A stretch of 51,214 bases of DNA from Clostridiales bacterium UBA4080 (GTDB lineage: Bacteria > Bacillota > Clostridia > Lachnospirales > Vallitaleaceae), in assembly GCA_002381865.1 (NCBI GenBank), contig DFYO01000027.1, positions 1 through 51,214 on the forward strand, read 5' to 3'. Position 1 is the first letter of the stretch; each line of letters opens with the position of its first letter. Both the position numbers and the translations under genes were made by a program. The notes beneath the pieces are model-generated. The model had not been told where the DNA came from, made no database searches, and was given only the letters and a program-made list of their open reading frames with translations. This document shows, piece after piece, positions 41,666 through 49,856 of this stretch.

Positions 41666-42553
41666 ATGGATTTCAATATTGAATTAAAGCACAAAACAGA
41701 TGATTTTCTAAAAAAACTTGAGACATTTTTACCTGAAAAGGACGGAAAAAATGATATCTTGATTGATGCGATGCATTATAGCTTGTTTGCAGGAGGAAAG
41801 AGGATTCGACCTATTTTGATGGAACAGGTATACAAAAGCCTGGGTGGAGATAAAGCGGAGATTTACAGCTTTATGGCTGCGATTGAGATGATTCATACCT
41901 ATTCATTGATTCACGACGACCTGCCAGCAATGGATAATGACGATTTGAGAAGGGGAAAACCCACTTGTCATATTAAATATGGAGAGAATATTGCTATCCT
42001 TGCAGGAGATGCACTGCAAAACAGAGCCTATGAAATAATGATAAGCGAGGCTGCTAGGAATAATTCCATAAAAGTAGTCAGAGCCATGAAAGAGCTGGCT
42101 TATTCGGCGGGAAGCAATGGAATGATAATAGGACAAATAGCAGATGTCATGAATGAAGACAAAGCTATGGATATGGAATTATTAGAGTATATAAATAAAA
42201 ACAAAACCTCTGCACTAATTGAAGCGGCTTTTGTAATAGGTGCAATTTTAGCAGAAGCGAAGGAAGAGGATGTAGAAGTTTTGAGAAGTATTGGCAGGGA
42301 TATTGGGCTTGCCTTTCAAATTCAAGACGATGTTTTGGATATTCTCGGAGATGAGAGCAAACTGGGAAAGCCTGTTCACAGTGATGAAAAAAATAAAAAA
42401 ACTACCTTTGCTACATTACTTGGGATAGAAGAGGCGAGCAGGCTGGCAACAGACAAGCTCGAGGATGCACATAACAAAATTAAGGCTTATATAAGTGGTG
42501 ATAAAGATTTTTTATCGATGTTTATTGATTACATTAAAAACAGAAATTATTAA
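41666..42553 (+). CDS. ispA: Polyprenyl (farnesyl/geranyl) diphosphate synthase
   Basis: Chain-elongating prenyltransferase for farnesyl or geranylgeranyl diphosphate. The first aspartate-rich motif (DDLPAMDNDD, near 84) and the second (FQIQDDVLDILGD, near 216) are present. GGKRIRPIL contacts the diphosphate. 295 residues from ATG 41666, with GGAG upstream; the in-frame TTG at 41633 lies inside xseB and is rejected. Its end is 42 nt before the OLE RNA. Confidence 0.93.
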   Translation: MDFNIELKHKTDDFLKKLETFLPEKDGKNDILIDAMHYSLFAGGKRIRPILMEQVYKSLGGDKAEIYSFMAAIEMIHTYSLIHDDLPAMDNDDLRRGKPTCHIKYGENIAILAGDALQNRAYEIMISEAARNNSIKVVRAMKELAYSAGSNGMIIGQIADVMNEDKAMDMELLEYINKNKTSALIEAAFVIGAILAEAKEEDVEVLRSIGRDIGLAFQIQDDVLDILGDESKLGKPVHSDEKNKKTTFATLLGIEEASRLATDKLEDAHNKIKAYISGDKDFLSMFIDYIKNRNY

Positions 42554-42579
42554 TTGCAATATATATTTTGAAAATAATA

Positions 42580-42588
42580 TGATATAAT
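42580..42588 (+). promoter_or_regulatory. Candidate promoter of the OLE RNA
   Basis: A perfect extended -10 TGATATAAT (TG 42580-42581, TATAAT 42583-42588), with no clear -35 at 17 nt. It would begin a transcript at about 42595, which is exactly the first base of the closing helix, so the RNA may be made independently of the upstream operon. Confidence 0.6.
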
Positions 42589-42594
42589 TAAATC

Positions 42595-43189
42595 AACTAA
42601 AGATGCAGTATTCTAGTCTTCCTGTCTGATTTTGAAAACGGGCCTAAAAATCCGTTGAAGGGCATACCGATGAAGTTTCTGGTGTTGGCTTGCGACGCCC
42701 AGTCGCGGGCTTATGCTGGGAGTTAAGACATAAGGGCGATCCGCAATGGCATGCGGGCGTTGACCCTTTTGTCGTGGAGACTGACGAATGTGGGAGAAAG
42801 GACTAATATTCCCCTCCTACGTTGTTGGATAGAACCTGTCATGCGGCGCAAGCTGTGGACAGCGTAGCCTGCCTTGAGTGATCATAAATGGGAGAGCAAG
42901 ATAAGTATCCTTTGTCTTAGGCCAAAGACGTTGTGATATTTTTGCTTGAAATTTTATTCGCAAAAGAGGCTAGGGACCAGATGGGATGCAAGGGAAAACC
43001 TCTAGACTGTTCGAAAGAGTTATATATAGGATTACAGTGTGATTATAAAGGCGATCTAGCTCCAAATATGGCGACATATTGGATGCTTGAATAATAGGAA
43101 ACTGCTTTCTTGGCGACAAGAGAGTTCAAGCTTGGGAAAACCTGCTAGACCATAAGTCGCAAAATTTACTATATATAATATCTTTAGTT
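42595..43189 (+). ncRNA. ole: OLE RNA (ornate, large, extremophilic)
   Basis: A 595-nt region without a credible open reading frame, much more G+C-rich than its intergenic neighbours. Its ends close a perfect 10-bp helix, AACTAAAGAT (42595-42604) with ATCTTTAGTT (43180-43189). The position between ispA and a four-helix membrane-protein gene followed by dxs, and its size of about 600 nt, match the known OLE RNA locus of Firmicutes. Internally, many GC-rich segments, including the stretch 42640-42830 and the end near 43140-43160, resemble the conserved parts of the class as I remember them. Known OLE RNA forms a membrane ribonucleoprotein with OapA and is linked to stress and magnesium responses. 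Assignment by eye, not by a covariance model. Confidence 0.9.
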
Positions 43190-43242
43190 TATTATATTTA
43201 TCAGATAAGGAGATTGACAATATTAATTTGTCAAAAATGTAA

Positions 43243-43830
43243 TTGGAAAATCAAGGAAAAAAAACAAAAATAAAATTTAGAAGTGTTTATACACATAAAC
43301 CATTTAACTTTAAATGGATTTCGGTGATTACAGTTATCACTTTTTTTATATCCTTGTTTTTAGGATATATATCTATGATTTTAACAGAAAAAATGCCTAT
43401 ATGGATTGCTATAATAATCTTGCTTGGGATTGTGTTTACGGGTATATTTTTTGATTTGATGGGAATTGCAGTTACTGCTGCCCAGGAAAAGCCCTATCAT
43501 GCAATGGCGGCACACAAGTTAAGAGGTGCAAAGGAAAGTATTACTATTATTAGGAACGCAGGACCAGTATCAAATTTTTTCAATGATGTAATTGGAGATA
43601 TTTCGGGTATCATTTCGGGTTCTGCGGCTGCAGCAATATTAGTTAAGATTAATAAAAGCCTTGGAATAGAAACAGCACTAGTTGGAATGCTCTTAACAGC
43701 ATTAATTGCAGGAATGACAGTAGGCGGAAAGGCTTATGGCAAGGAAATAGCACTTAGACATTCGGGGTTTATAGTGTTTAAAATGGGTTATATTATGAGT
43801 TTATTTAGCTTTAATAAGGCAAAGAAATGA
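43243..43830 (+). CDS. oapA: OLE-associated membrane protein OapA
   Basis: A 195-residue membrane protein directly after the OLE RNA, so it is very likely its binding partner OapA. Four hydrophobic segments (about 25-47, 52-76, 113-137 and 143-165) leave a long loop (78-110) rich in KLRGAKESITIIRNA-type charges. The pattern is reminiscent of the CNNM-type (DUF21) magnesium-transport family, which is inference. The open frame starts at TTG 43243 with TAA (43240-43242) immediately before it in the same frame; the nearest AAGGAG (43207-43212) is about 30 nt upstream. The start is therefore uncertain. Stop to dxs is 10 nt. Confidence 0.8.
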   Translation: MENQGKKTKIKFRSVYTHKPFNFKWISVITVITFFISLFLGYISMILTEKMPIWIAIIILLGIVFTGIFFDLMGIAVTAAQEKPYHAMAAHKLRGAKESITIIRNAGPVSNFFNDVIGDISGIISGSAAAAILVKINKSLGIETALVGMLLTALIAGMTVGGKAYGKEIALRHSGFIVFKMGYIMSLFSFNKAKK

Positions 43831-43840
43831 GGAAATATAT

Positions 43841-45727
43841 ATGGATCGTTTATTAAAAGAGATTAATCAGCCAGAGGATTTGAAAAAATTAGATGTTGAC
43901 CAGCTAAGTCAGCTTGCAAGAGAAATAAGAAGATATCTTGTTGAGGTTGTAAGTAATGGAGGAGGTCATTTGAGCTCGAATTTAGGTGTTGTGGAGCTAT
44001 CTATTGCACTTCATTATTGCTTTGATTCACCTAAAGATAAAATGATATGGGATGTGGGGCATCAAAGTTATGTACATAAAATTCTCACTGGGAGAAGAGA
44101 AGCGTTAAAGAATATAAGAAAGTATAATGGAATTAGTGGATTTCCAAAAACTCAGGAAAGCCAGCATGATTCTTTTAATACTGGGCATAGCTCAACTTCG
44201 ATTTCTGCAGCTCTTGGTTTTGCAAGTGCAAGAGATTTATTAAAGCAGGATAATTATGTTATCTCTATAATTGGAGATGGAGCCTTAACAGGAGGCTTGG
44301 CATTTGAAGCTTTAAATAATGCATCAAATCTGAAAAGTAATTTTATTGTTATTTTGAATGACAATCAGATGTCTATATCAGAAAATGTAGGGGGTATTTC
44401 TTTATATCTAGATTCAATAAGAACAGCAGGCTTTTATCATGAGGTAAAAGAGGATGTACAAAAAGTTCTTAGAAGAATACCGAAATATGGAGAAGGAGTT
44501 ATTAATGCGGTCAGAGATGTAAAGGATAGTGTGAAGCAGCTATTTGTTCCTGGTATGTTTTTTGAAGAAATGGGATTTACTTATCTTGGACCGATTGAAG
44601 GTCATAATATCAGACAGCTTATTACTACTTTAAACCAGGCAAAAAAAGTAAATGGTCCTACCCTAATTCATATAAATACAACAAAAGGTAAGGGATATAA
44701 GCCGGCAGAGGCATATCCGACAAAGTTTCACGGAACGAAACCGTTTGAAAAATCCAGCGGGGATATTATTGGAGAGTCTTCAAATAAAAGAGGCTATTCA
44801 GAGGTATTTGGACATAAGCTAAAAGCCTTGGCATCAGCAGATAAAAAAATTGTAGCTATCACTGCTGCAATGCCTGAGGGAACTGGTCTTCAAGAATTTT
44901 CCAAGAGATTTCCAAAAAGATTTTTTGATGTTGGTATAGCAGAGCAACATGCAGTAACCTTTGCAGCAGGAATCGCCATGTCAGGACTTAAGCCTTTTGT
45001 GCCAATTTATTCAACCTTTTTACAAAGAGCTTATGATCAGCTGCTTCATGATGTCTGTCTTCAAAAGCTGCCTGTTGTTTTTGGAGTTGACCGTTCGGGA
45101 TTAGTAGGAGAGGACGGGGAAACTCATCAGGGGGTATTTGACACCTCATATTTAAACCATATGCCCAATATGACGATAATGGCACCTAAAAATACTTATG
45201 AGTTAGAGGCAATGATGGATTTTGCTGCAGAATACTCAGAGGGGCCAATAGCTATAAAATATCCTAGAGGAAATGATGAACTTGAGGATATTAAAGAAAT
45301 TGAAAAAATTGAATTCGGTAAAGCTGAATATATAATAAAGGGTAAAAAAATAGCAATTATTGCTGTTGGTTCTATGCTTCATAATGCATTAGAGGTTTGT
45401 AATGACCTTTCACAAAAAGGAATGACGCCTACCTTGATAAATGCGAGGTTTGTAAAGCCTGTTGATACTAATATGCTGCTTGATATTGCTAAGACGCACA
45501 ATTTGATTGCGGTAATAGAAGAAAATACGGTAATTGGTGGCTACGGCTCCCGAATTCTTGAAATATTTGCAAATAATAAAATTCAGAAAAACGTTTTATT
45601 ATGCGGCATAGAGGATGAATTTGTAAGCCATGGTTCAAGAAATGAGCTGTTAAATGATTGTGGTCTGAGCGTTGAAAAGCTTACAGAAAAAATCAGAGCT
45701 GTTATATTAAATAAGGAGGATATCTAA
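43841..45727 (+). CDS. dxs: 1-deoxy-D-xylulose-5-phosphate synthase
   Basis: First enzyme of the MEP isoprenoid pathway, a thiamine diphosphate-dependent transketolase-like protein of 628 residues. The TPP-binding GDGALTGGLAFEALNNA region (about 147-163) and the conserved WDVGHQSYVHKILTGRR start are clear. The transketolase PYR domain has RFFDVGIAEQHAVTFAAG. The stop overlaps the tlyA start by one base. With ispA and ispH, the window contains three genes of isoprenoid supply. Confidence 0.95.
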   Translation: MDRLLKEINQPEDLKKLDVDQLSQLAREIRRYLVEVVSNGGGHLSSNLGVVELSIALHYCFDSPKDKMIWDVGHQSYVHKILTGRREALKNIRKYNGISGFPKTQESQHDSFNTGHSSTSISAALGFASARDLLKQDNYVISIIGDGALTGGLAFEALNNASNLKSNFIVILNDNQMSISENVGGISLYLDSIRTAGFYHEVKEDVQKVLRRIPKYGEGVINAVRDVKDSVKQLFVPGMFFEEMGFTYLGPIEGHNIRQLITTLNQAKKVNGPTLIHINTTKGKGYKPAEAYPTKFHGTKPFEKSSGDIIGESSNKRGYSEVFGHKLKALASADKKIVAITAAMPEGTGLQEFSKRFPKRFFDVGIAEQHAVTFAAGIAMSGLKPFVPIYSTFLQRAYDQLLHDVCLQKLPVVFGVDRSGLVGEDGETHQGVFDTSYLNHMPNMTIMAPKNTYELEAMMDFAAEYSEGPIAIKYPRGNDELEDIKEIEKIEFGKAEYIIKGKKIAIIAVGSMLHNALEVCNDLSQKGMTPTLINARFVKPVDTNMLLDIAKTHNLIAVIEENTVIGGYGSRILEIFANNKIQKNVLLCGIEDEFVSHGSRNELLNDCGLSVEKLTEKIRAVILNKEDI

Positions 45728-46539
45728 TGAACCCTAAAAAAGAAAGGTTGGATATTCTTCTTGTAGAAAGAAATATTGCGCCTTCAAGAGAAAGGGCAAA
45801 AGCGTTGATTATGTCAGGTAATATTTTTGTTGATGGCCAAAGAGAAGATAAAGCAGGAGCAAAGGTAAGCAGTGAAGCCGACATTATTTTGAAATCAAAT
45901 CCAAATCCTTATGTTAGCAGAGGGGGCTTGAAGCTTGAAAAAGCAGTTAAAAGCTTTGGGATTTCCTTGCAGGACAAGGTATGTATGGATGTGGGAGCTT
46001 CAACAGGAGGATTTACTGATTGCATGCTTCAAAACAATGCAGCTAAGGTTTATTCAATTGATGTAGGATATGGACAGCTAGCTTGGAGCTTAAGGCAGGA
46101 TGAGCGAGTTGTTTGCATGGAAAAGACTAATATAAGATATGTAACAGAGCAAGAAGTTGCAGATCCAATTGATTTTACTTCGATTGATGTTTCGTTTATT
46201 TCTTTAAAATTGGTATTACCTGCAGTAATAAATTTATTAAAAGAAAATGGTGAATGTGTTTGCCTTATAAAACCTCAGTTTGAGGCAGGAAGAGAAAAGG
46301 TAGGGAAAAAAGGAGTAGTAAGAGATAAGCAGACGCATTATGAGGTTATTTGTCAAATAATTGAATTTGTATTATCTGCGAATATCAGGCCGCTTCAATT
46401 AAGCTATTCACCTATAAGAGGACCAGAGGGTAATATTGAATATTTATTACATATAATAAAGCAAGAAAATACAGATAAGGACAGGGAAATATTAGATTTA
46501 GTAAAAAATATAGTTGATAATGCTCATGAAAAGATTTAA
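45727..46539 (+). CDS. tlyA: TlyA/YqxC-family rRNA 2'-O-methyltransferase
   Basis: A 270-residue S4-FtsJ protein. The N-terminal S4 RNA-binding domain (LDILLVERNIAPSRERAKAL, 7-26) is followed by an FtsJ-like methyltransferase, MDVGASTGGFTDCMLQN (about 89-105) with VGYGQLAW. Relatives methylate ribose in 16S and 23S rRNA. They were once called hemolysins, but the methylase role is the better supported. It follows dxs with overlapping stop/start TAATG, as yqxC does in Bacillus. Confidence 0.88.
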   Translation: MNPKKERLDILLVERNIAPSRERAKALIMSGNIFVDGQREDKAGAKVSSEADIILKSNPNPYVSRGGLKLEKAVKSFGISLQDKVCMDVGASTGGFTDCMLQNNAAKVYSIDVGYGQLAWSLRQDERVVCMEKTNIRYVTEQEVADPIDFTSIDVSFISLKLVLPAVINLLKENGECVCLIKPQFEAGREKVGKKGVVRDKQTHYEVICQIIEFVLSANIRPLQLSYSPIRGPEGNIEYLLHIIKQENTDKDREILDLVKNIVDNAHEKI

Positions 46540-46573
46540 AATAAACTATGAATATGCATAAGTTGGTGAATAA

Positions 46574-47437
46574 ATGAATAATTTCTTAGTAATCCCAAAT
46601 AAAACTAAATCAAGAAGCTTAGAGCTTACCAGAGAAATCATAAAGTGGCTTTCATTAAAGGGAATTAACTGTTTTGTACAAGCGGATATTGGAAAGCTTT
46701 ACGGTTTAGAGGAATTTATTAAACCAGAAGAGGAAGCTTTGCAATTGGCAGAGTGTGCAATAATACTTGGTGGAGACGGTACCATACTTAGCGCAGCTAG
46801 AAAGCTTTCGCCATACCATATACCAATACTTGCTGTTAATCTCGGAAGGTTGGGTTTTTTAGCAGAAGTGGATGCAAAAGATATTATTTCTACCTTGGAA
46901 CAAATCGAAGAAGGCAATTTTTGTATTGAGTCAAGAATGATGCTAGAAACAAAAATTGTGAATAAGGATGAGGTGTTGAACCTTGGGCTTGCCTTAAATG
47001 ACGTTGTTGCTACCAGGGGGGCTATTTCTAGAATGGTCGGCTACAGGGTTTATGTAAACAACGAGCTAGTTAACACATATTATGCAGATGGAATTATTAT
47101 TTCTACGCCTACAGGCTCAACTGCATATAATCTATCAGCAGGAGGACCGATTCTTACTCCGCATAATGAAATGATAGTAATTACACCAATATGTCCGCAC
47201 TCCCTTACTGCAAGAAGCATTGTTGTTTCTTCTAAGGATAAAATTAGAATTACCTTTGGCCATAATCTGAAATCAATTGACAAGGATATCCAGCTTACAA
47301 TTGACGGTCAGCAGGTTATTCCAATTACTAATGAAACGGAAATATATATTGAAAAATCCAATGTTTATACTAAATTAATTCAATTTAAAAACATTGATTT
47401 TTTTACCTTACTTAGAAAAAAATTAGCAGGAAATTAA
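46574..47437 (+). CDS. nadK: NAD kinase
   Basis: Makes NADP from NAD. The GGDGTILSAAR motif (around 66) and NLGRLGFLAEV, DGIIISTPTGSTAYNLSAGGPI are conserved active-site segments. 287 residues, normal for the bacterial enzyme. The upstream ribosome site is not clear (AAGTTGGTG). It is between tlyA and argR, as expected for Clostridia. Confidence 0.93.
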   Translation: MNNFLVIPNKTKSRSLELTREIIKWLSLKGINCFVQADIGKLYGLEEFIKPEEEALQLAECAIILGGDGTILSAARKLSPYHIPILAVNLGRLGFLAEVDAKDIISTLEQIEEGNFCIESRMMLETKIVNKDEVLNLGLALNDVVATRGAISRMVGYRVYVNNELVNTYYADGIIISTPTGSTAYNLSAGGPILTPHNEMIVITPICPHSLTARSIVVSSKDKIRITFGHNLKSIDKDIQLTIDGQQVIPITNETEIYIEKSNVYTKLIQFKNIDFFTLLRKKLAGN

Positions 47438-47538
47438 TTTTGTATATTTGCTTTTAATACTATTGTCAGAGCATGAAAATAATTTATTTTTAGAATATAA
47501 AATTTAAATTTATATATAAAGGAAGCGAGGGCTTACAA

Positions 47539-47991
47539 TTGAAAATACAAAGACAAACAAAAATTTTACAGCTAATTAATGAAATGGAAATTGAAACACA
47601 GGAAGAACTAGCTAGCAAGCTTTTAGAAAATGGTTTTTTTGTTACCCAGGCTACTGTATCAAGAGATATAAGAGACCTAAAGCTTACAAAGGTTACATTT
47701 AGAAATGGAAAACAAAAATATGCTGTACTCCCTGAAAAGGAAAAAAATCTGAGTGAAAAGTATATAAGAGTATTTAAAGATGGATTTATTGGAATGGACC
47801 GTGCTGGAAATATTATTGTATTAAAAACTTTAACAGGAATGGCAATGGCTGTTGCTGCAGCAATTGATGCATTTTCTTTTGAAGAAGTTGTTGGGTGTAT
47901 TGCAGGAGATGACACGATTTTTTGCGCAGTAAGATCAGAGGAAAGAGCTATTTATGTAATGGAAAGATTTAATAAAATTTCTAATACATAG
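47539..47991 (+). CDS. argR: Arginine repressor
   Basis: Hexameric arginine-dependent repressor. The N-terminal winged helix (residues 1-70, RQTKILQLINEMEIETQEEL and TQATVSRDIRDLKLTKV) and the C-terminal arginine-binding domain (about 80-150, with VVGCIAGDDTIFCAV) are seen. The start is TTG at 47539 with GAGGG upstream. The location before recN is ancestral in Firmicutes. I found no ARG-box in the immediate leader. Confidence 0.93.
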   Translation: MKIQRQTKILQLINEMEIETQEELASKLLENGFFVTQATVSRDIRDLKLTKVTFRNGKQKYAVLPEKEKNLSEKYIRVFKDGFIGMDRAGNIIVLKTLTGMAMAVAAAIDAFSFEEVVGCIAGDDTIFCAVRSEERAIYVMERFNKISNT

Positions 47992-48016
47992 AAATGCTTA
48001 TTTGAGGAGAGGAAAT

Positions 48017-49711
48017 ATGCTGACTTATTTACATGTAAAAAATATTGGATTAATTGATGAAATGGAGATTGATTTTGAAAAAGGGCTAAGCGTTATGACT
48101 GGTGAAACAGGAGCAGGTAAATCTATGATCATCGGTTCTATTAATGCAGTTCTTGGCAGTAAAATTCCAAAGGACTTTATTCGAAGAGGAGAAGAACAGG
48201 CTTTAATTGAAGCTGTTTTTTCTTGCAGATTAAATGAAGTAAAAGATTGCTTAAACGATATGGATATTGAGGCTGAGGACCAGGTTATTTTATCTAGAAA
48301 AATAAGTCAAAATGGCAGAAGTATTTTCAAGATTAATGGAGAAACGGTTACAGCCCTTGATGTAAAGAAGATATCAAAACTGCTTATTGATTTACATAGC
48401 CAGCATGAGCATCAGTCACTTCTAGAAGCGAAAAATCATATTAATTTATTAGACCGTTATATTGGTTCTGGAGTATTAAGCTTAAAAAAACAGCTTGAAA
48501 TTAAGCACAAGGAATACAATGCTTTAAGAAAAGAAATTGAGGAATATTCCCAAGACGATGAGACAAGAAAAAGAGAAATCAGTTTCTTAGAGTACGAGAT
48601 TAATGAAATTGAAGCAGCTTCTCTTCGAGAAGGAGAAGATACTGCATTAGAGCAAGCATATAAAAAACAGAGCAATATAAGGAATATTCAGGAGCTTCTT
48701 GCAAATGCATGGGATTTGCTGTTTGAAAATGCTTCTTATTCAAGCAAAATATCTCAGATAGAAAAGGCTTCAGAGTTTATTTTTAAAGCAAAGCAGCTAG
48801 ATGATGATTTAGATGAGAAATTTAGATTAATCGAACAGATAGAATATATGATGACCGATTTAAGAAGAGATTTAGAAAAATATACAAACCAGTTAGTATT
48901 TGATGAAGAAGAGCTTGAATATACTAGGAAAAGAATTGATTTGATTAATAGCCTTAAAATGAAGCATGGCAACTCTATTGAAGCTATAATGAACACCTTA
49001 GATGCTAAAATTGACAAACTAGAAAAGCTTGTAAATCACGAAGAAAGATTAAATGCTTTAGAAAAACAAAAAAGCCAAATATATTCTGAAATGAAGCAGA
49101 TAGCTGAAAAGCTTTCGGATATAAGAAAAATAAATGCAGAAAAGCTTTCAGATAAGATAACTGAAACAATTAAGGAATTAAATCTTCAAAATAGCATATT
49201 TGATATTAGCTTTAAAAAGAAAGAGGAGATAGCTCTTAATGGATGGGACGAAATTGAATTTATGATTTCTACTAACAAAGGAGAAGAAATTAAGCCTCTT
49301 GTAATGATAGCTTCAGGAGGAGAGCTTTCTAGAATAATGCTATCCATCAAAACAATTTTTGCGGATTGTGATGAGATAGGAACTATGATTTTTGATGAAA
49401 TAGACACTGGGATTAGTGGAAGAACCGCTCAAAGAGTTGCAGAAAAAATGATAGTGCTTTCTAAAGAAAGACAAATAATCTGCATTACGCATTTGCCACA
49501 GATAGCAGCTATGGCAGATTGGCATTATTTGATTGAGAAAAATGTCAATAACGAAGATATTACGCTTACAACTATGAAAAAATTAAAAGAAGAGGATATT
49601 CCAAAAGAGCTTTCGAGACTTATCGGAGGGGCAAAAATAACGGAAGCTACTTATTTATCGGCAGTTGAAATGAAAAAAATGGCAAATGAAATAAAGAACA
49701 CAATGAAATAA
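48017..49711 (+). CDS. recN: DNA repair protein RecN
   Basis: SMC-like protein of double-strand break repair. Walker A GETGAGKSMIIGS is near residue 28, coiled-coil heptads fill about 160-350, and the head C-terminal half has the signature ASGGELSRIMLSIK and Walker B MIFDEIDTGISG. 564 residues from ATG 48017 (GAGGAGAGGA upstream); an in-frame TTG at 48002 overlaps the ribosome site. spoIVB, usually next, is absent; spo0A follows. Confidence 0.93.
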   Translation: MLTYLHVKNIGLIDEMEIDFEKGLSVMTGETGAGKSMIIGSINAVLGSKIPKDFIRRGEEQALIEAVFSCRLNEVKDCLNDMDIEAEDQVILSRKISQNGRSIFKINGETVTALDVKKISKLLIDLHSQHEHQSLLEAKNHINLLDRYIGSGVLSLKKQLEIKHKEYNALRKEIEEYSQDDETRKREISFLEYEINEIEAASLREGEDTALEQAYKKQSNIRNIQELLANAWDLLFENASYSSKISQIEKASEFIFKAKQLDDDLDEKFRLIEQIEYMMTDLRRDLEKYTNQLVFDEEELEYTRKRIDLINSLKMKHGNSIEAIMNTLDAKIDKLEKLVNHEERLNALEKQKSQIYSEMKQIAEKLSDIRKINAEKLSDKITETIKELNLQNSIFDISFKKKEEIALNGWDEIEFMISTNKGEEIKPLVMIASGGELSRIMLSIKTIFADCDEIGTMIFDEIDTGISGRTAQRVAEKMIVLSKERQIICITHLPQIAAMADWHYLIEKNVNNEDITLTTMKKLKEEDIPKELSRLIGGAKITEATYLSAVEMKKMANEIKNTMK

Positions 49712-49764
49712 AAAATGTAAAAAATAATTGAAAAGATAAGAGTAGAGCTTGAAACTAAAAATAT

Positions 49765-49820
49765 TTTGTCGAAAATTGCGATATTTTATAGTTGTCAAGC
49801 TTTTTGCGTTGTATTATAAT
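49765..49820 (+). promoter_or_regulatory. spo0A promoter with two Spo0A boxes
   Basis: Vegetative promoter TTGTCA (49792-49797), 17-nt spacer, TATAAT (49815-49820). A full Spo0A box (TTTGTCGAA, 49765-49773) lies upstream, and a second match (TTGTCAA, 49792-49798) coincides with the -35. These fit autoregulation by phosphorylated Spo0A, activation from the distal site and repression by the site at -35. A sigma-H promoter is not evident. Confidence 0.65.
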
Positions 49821-49856
49821 AAAACACATAATATTATCGAGTGAGGGGGGCATATA

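Noticed and set aside
42640..43190. rnpB or a group I/II intron as explanation for the structured RNA
   Set aside because: RNase P RNA is shorter and has diagnostic core sequences that I do not see. There is no intron ORF or interrupted gene, and the ispA-oapA-dxs context is specific to OLE.
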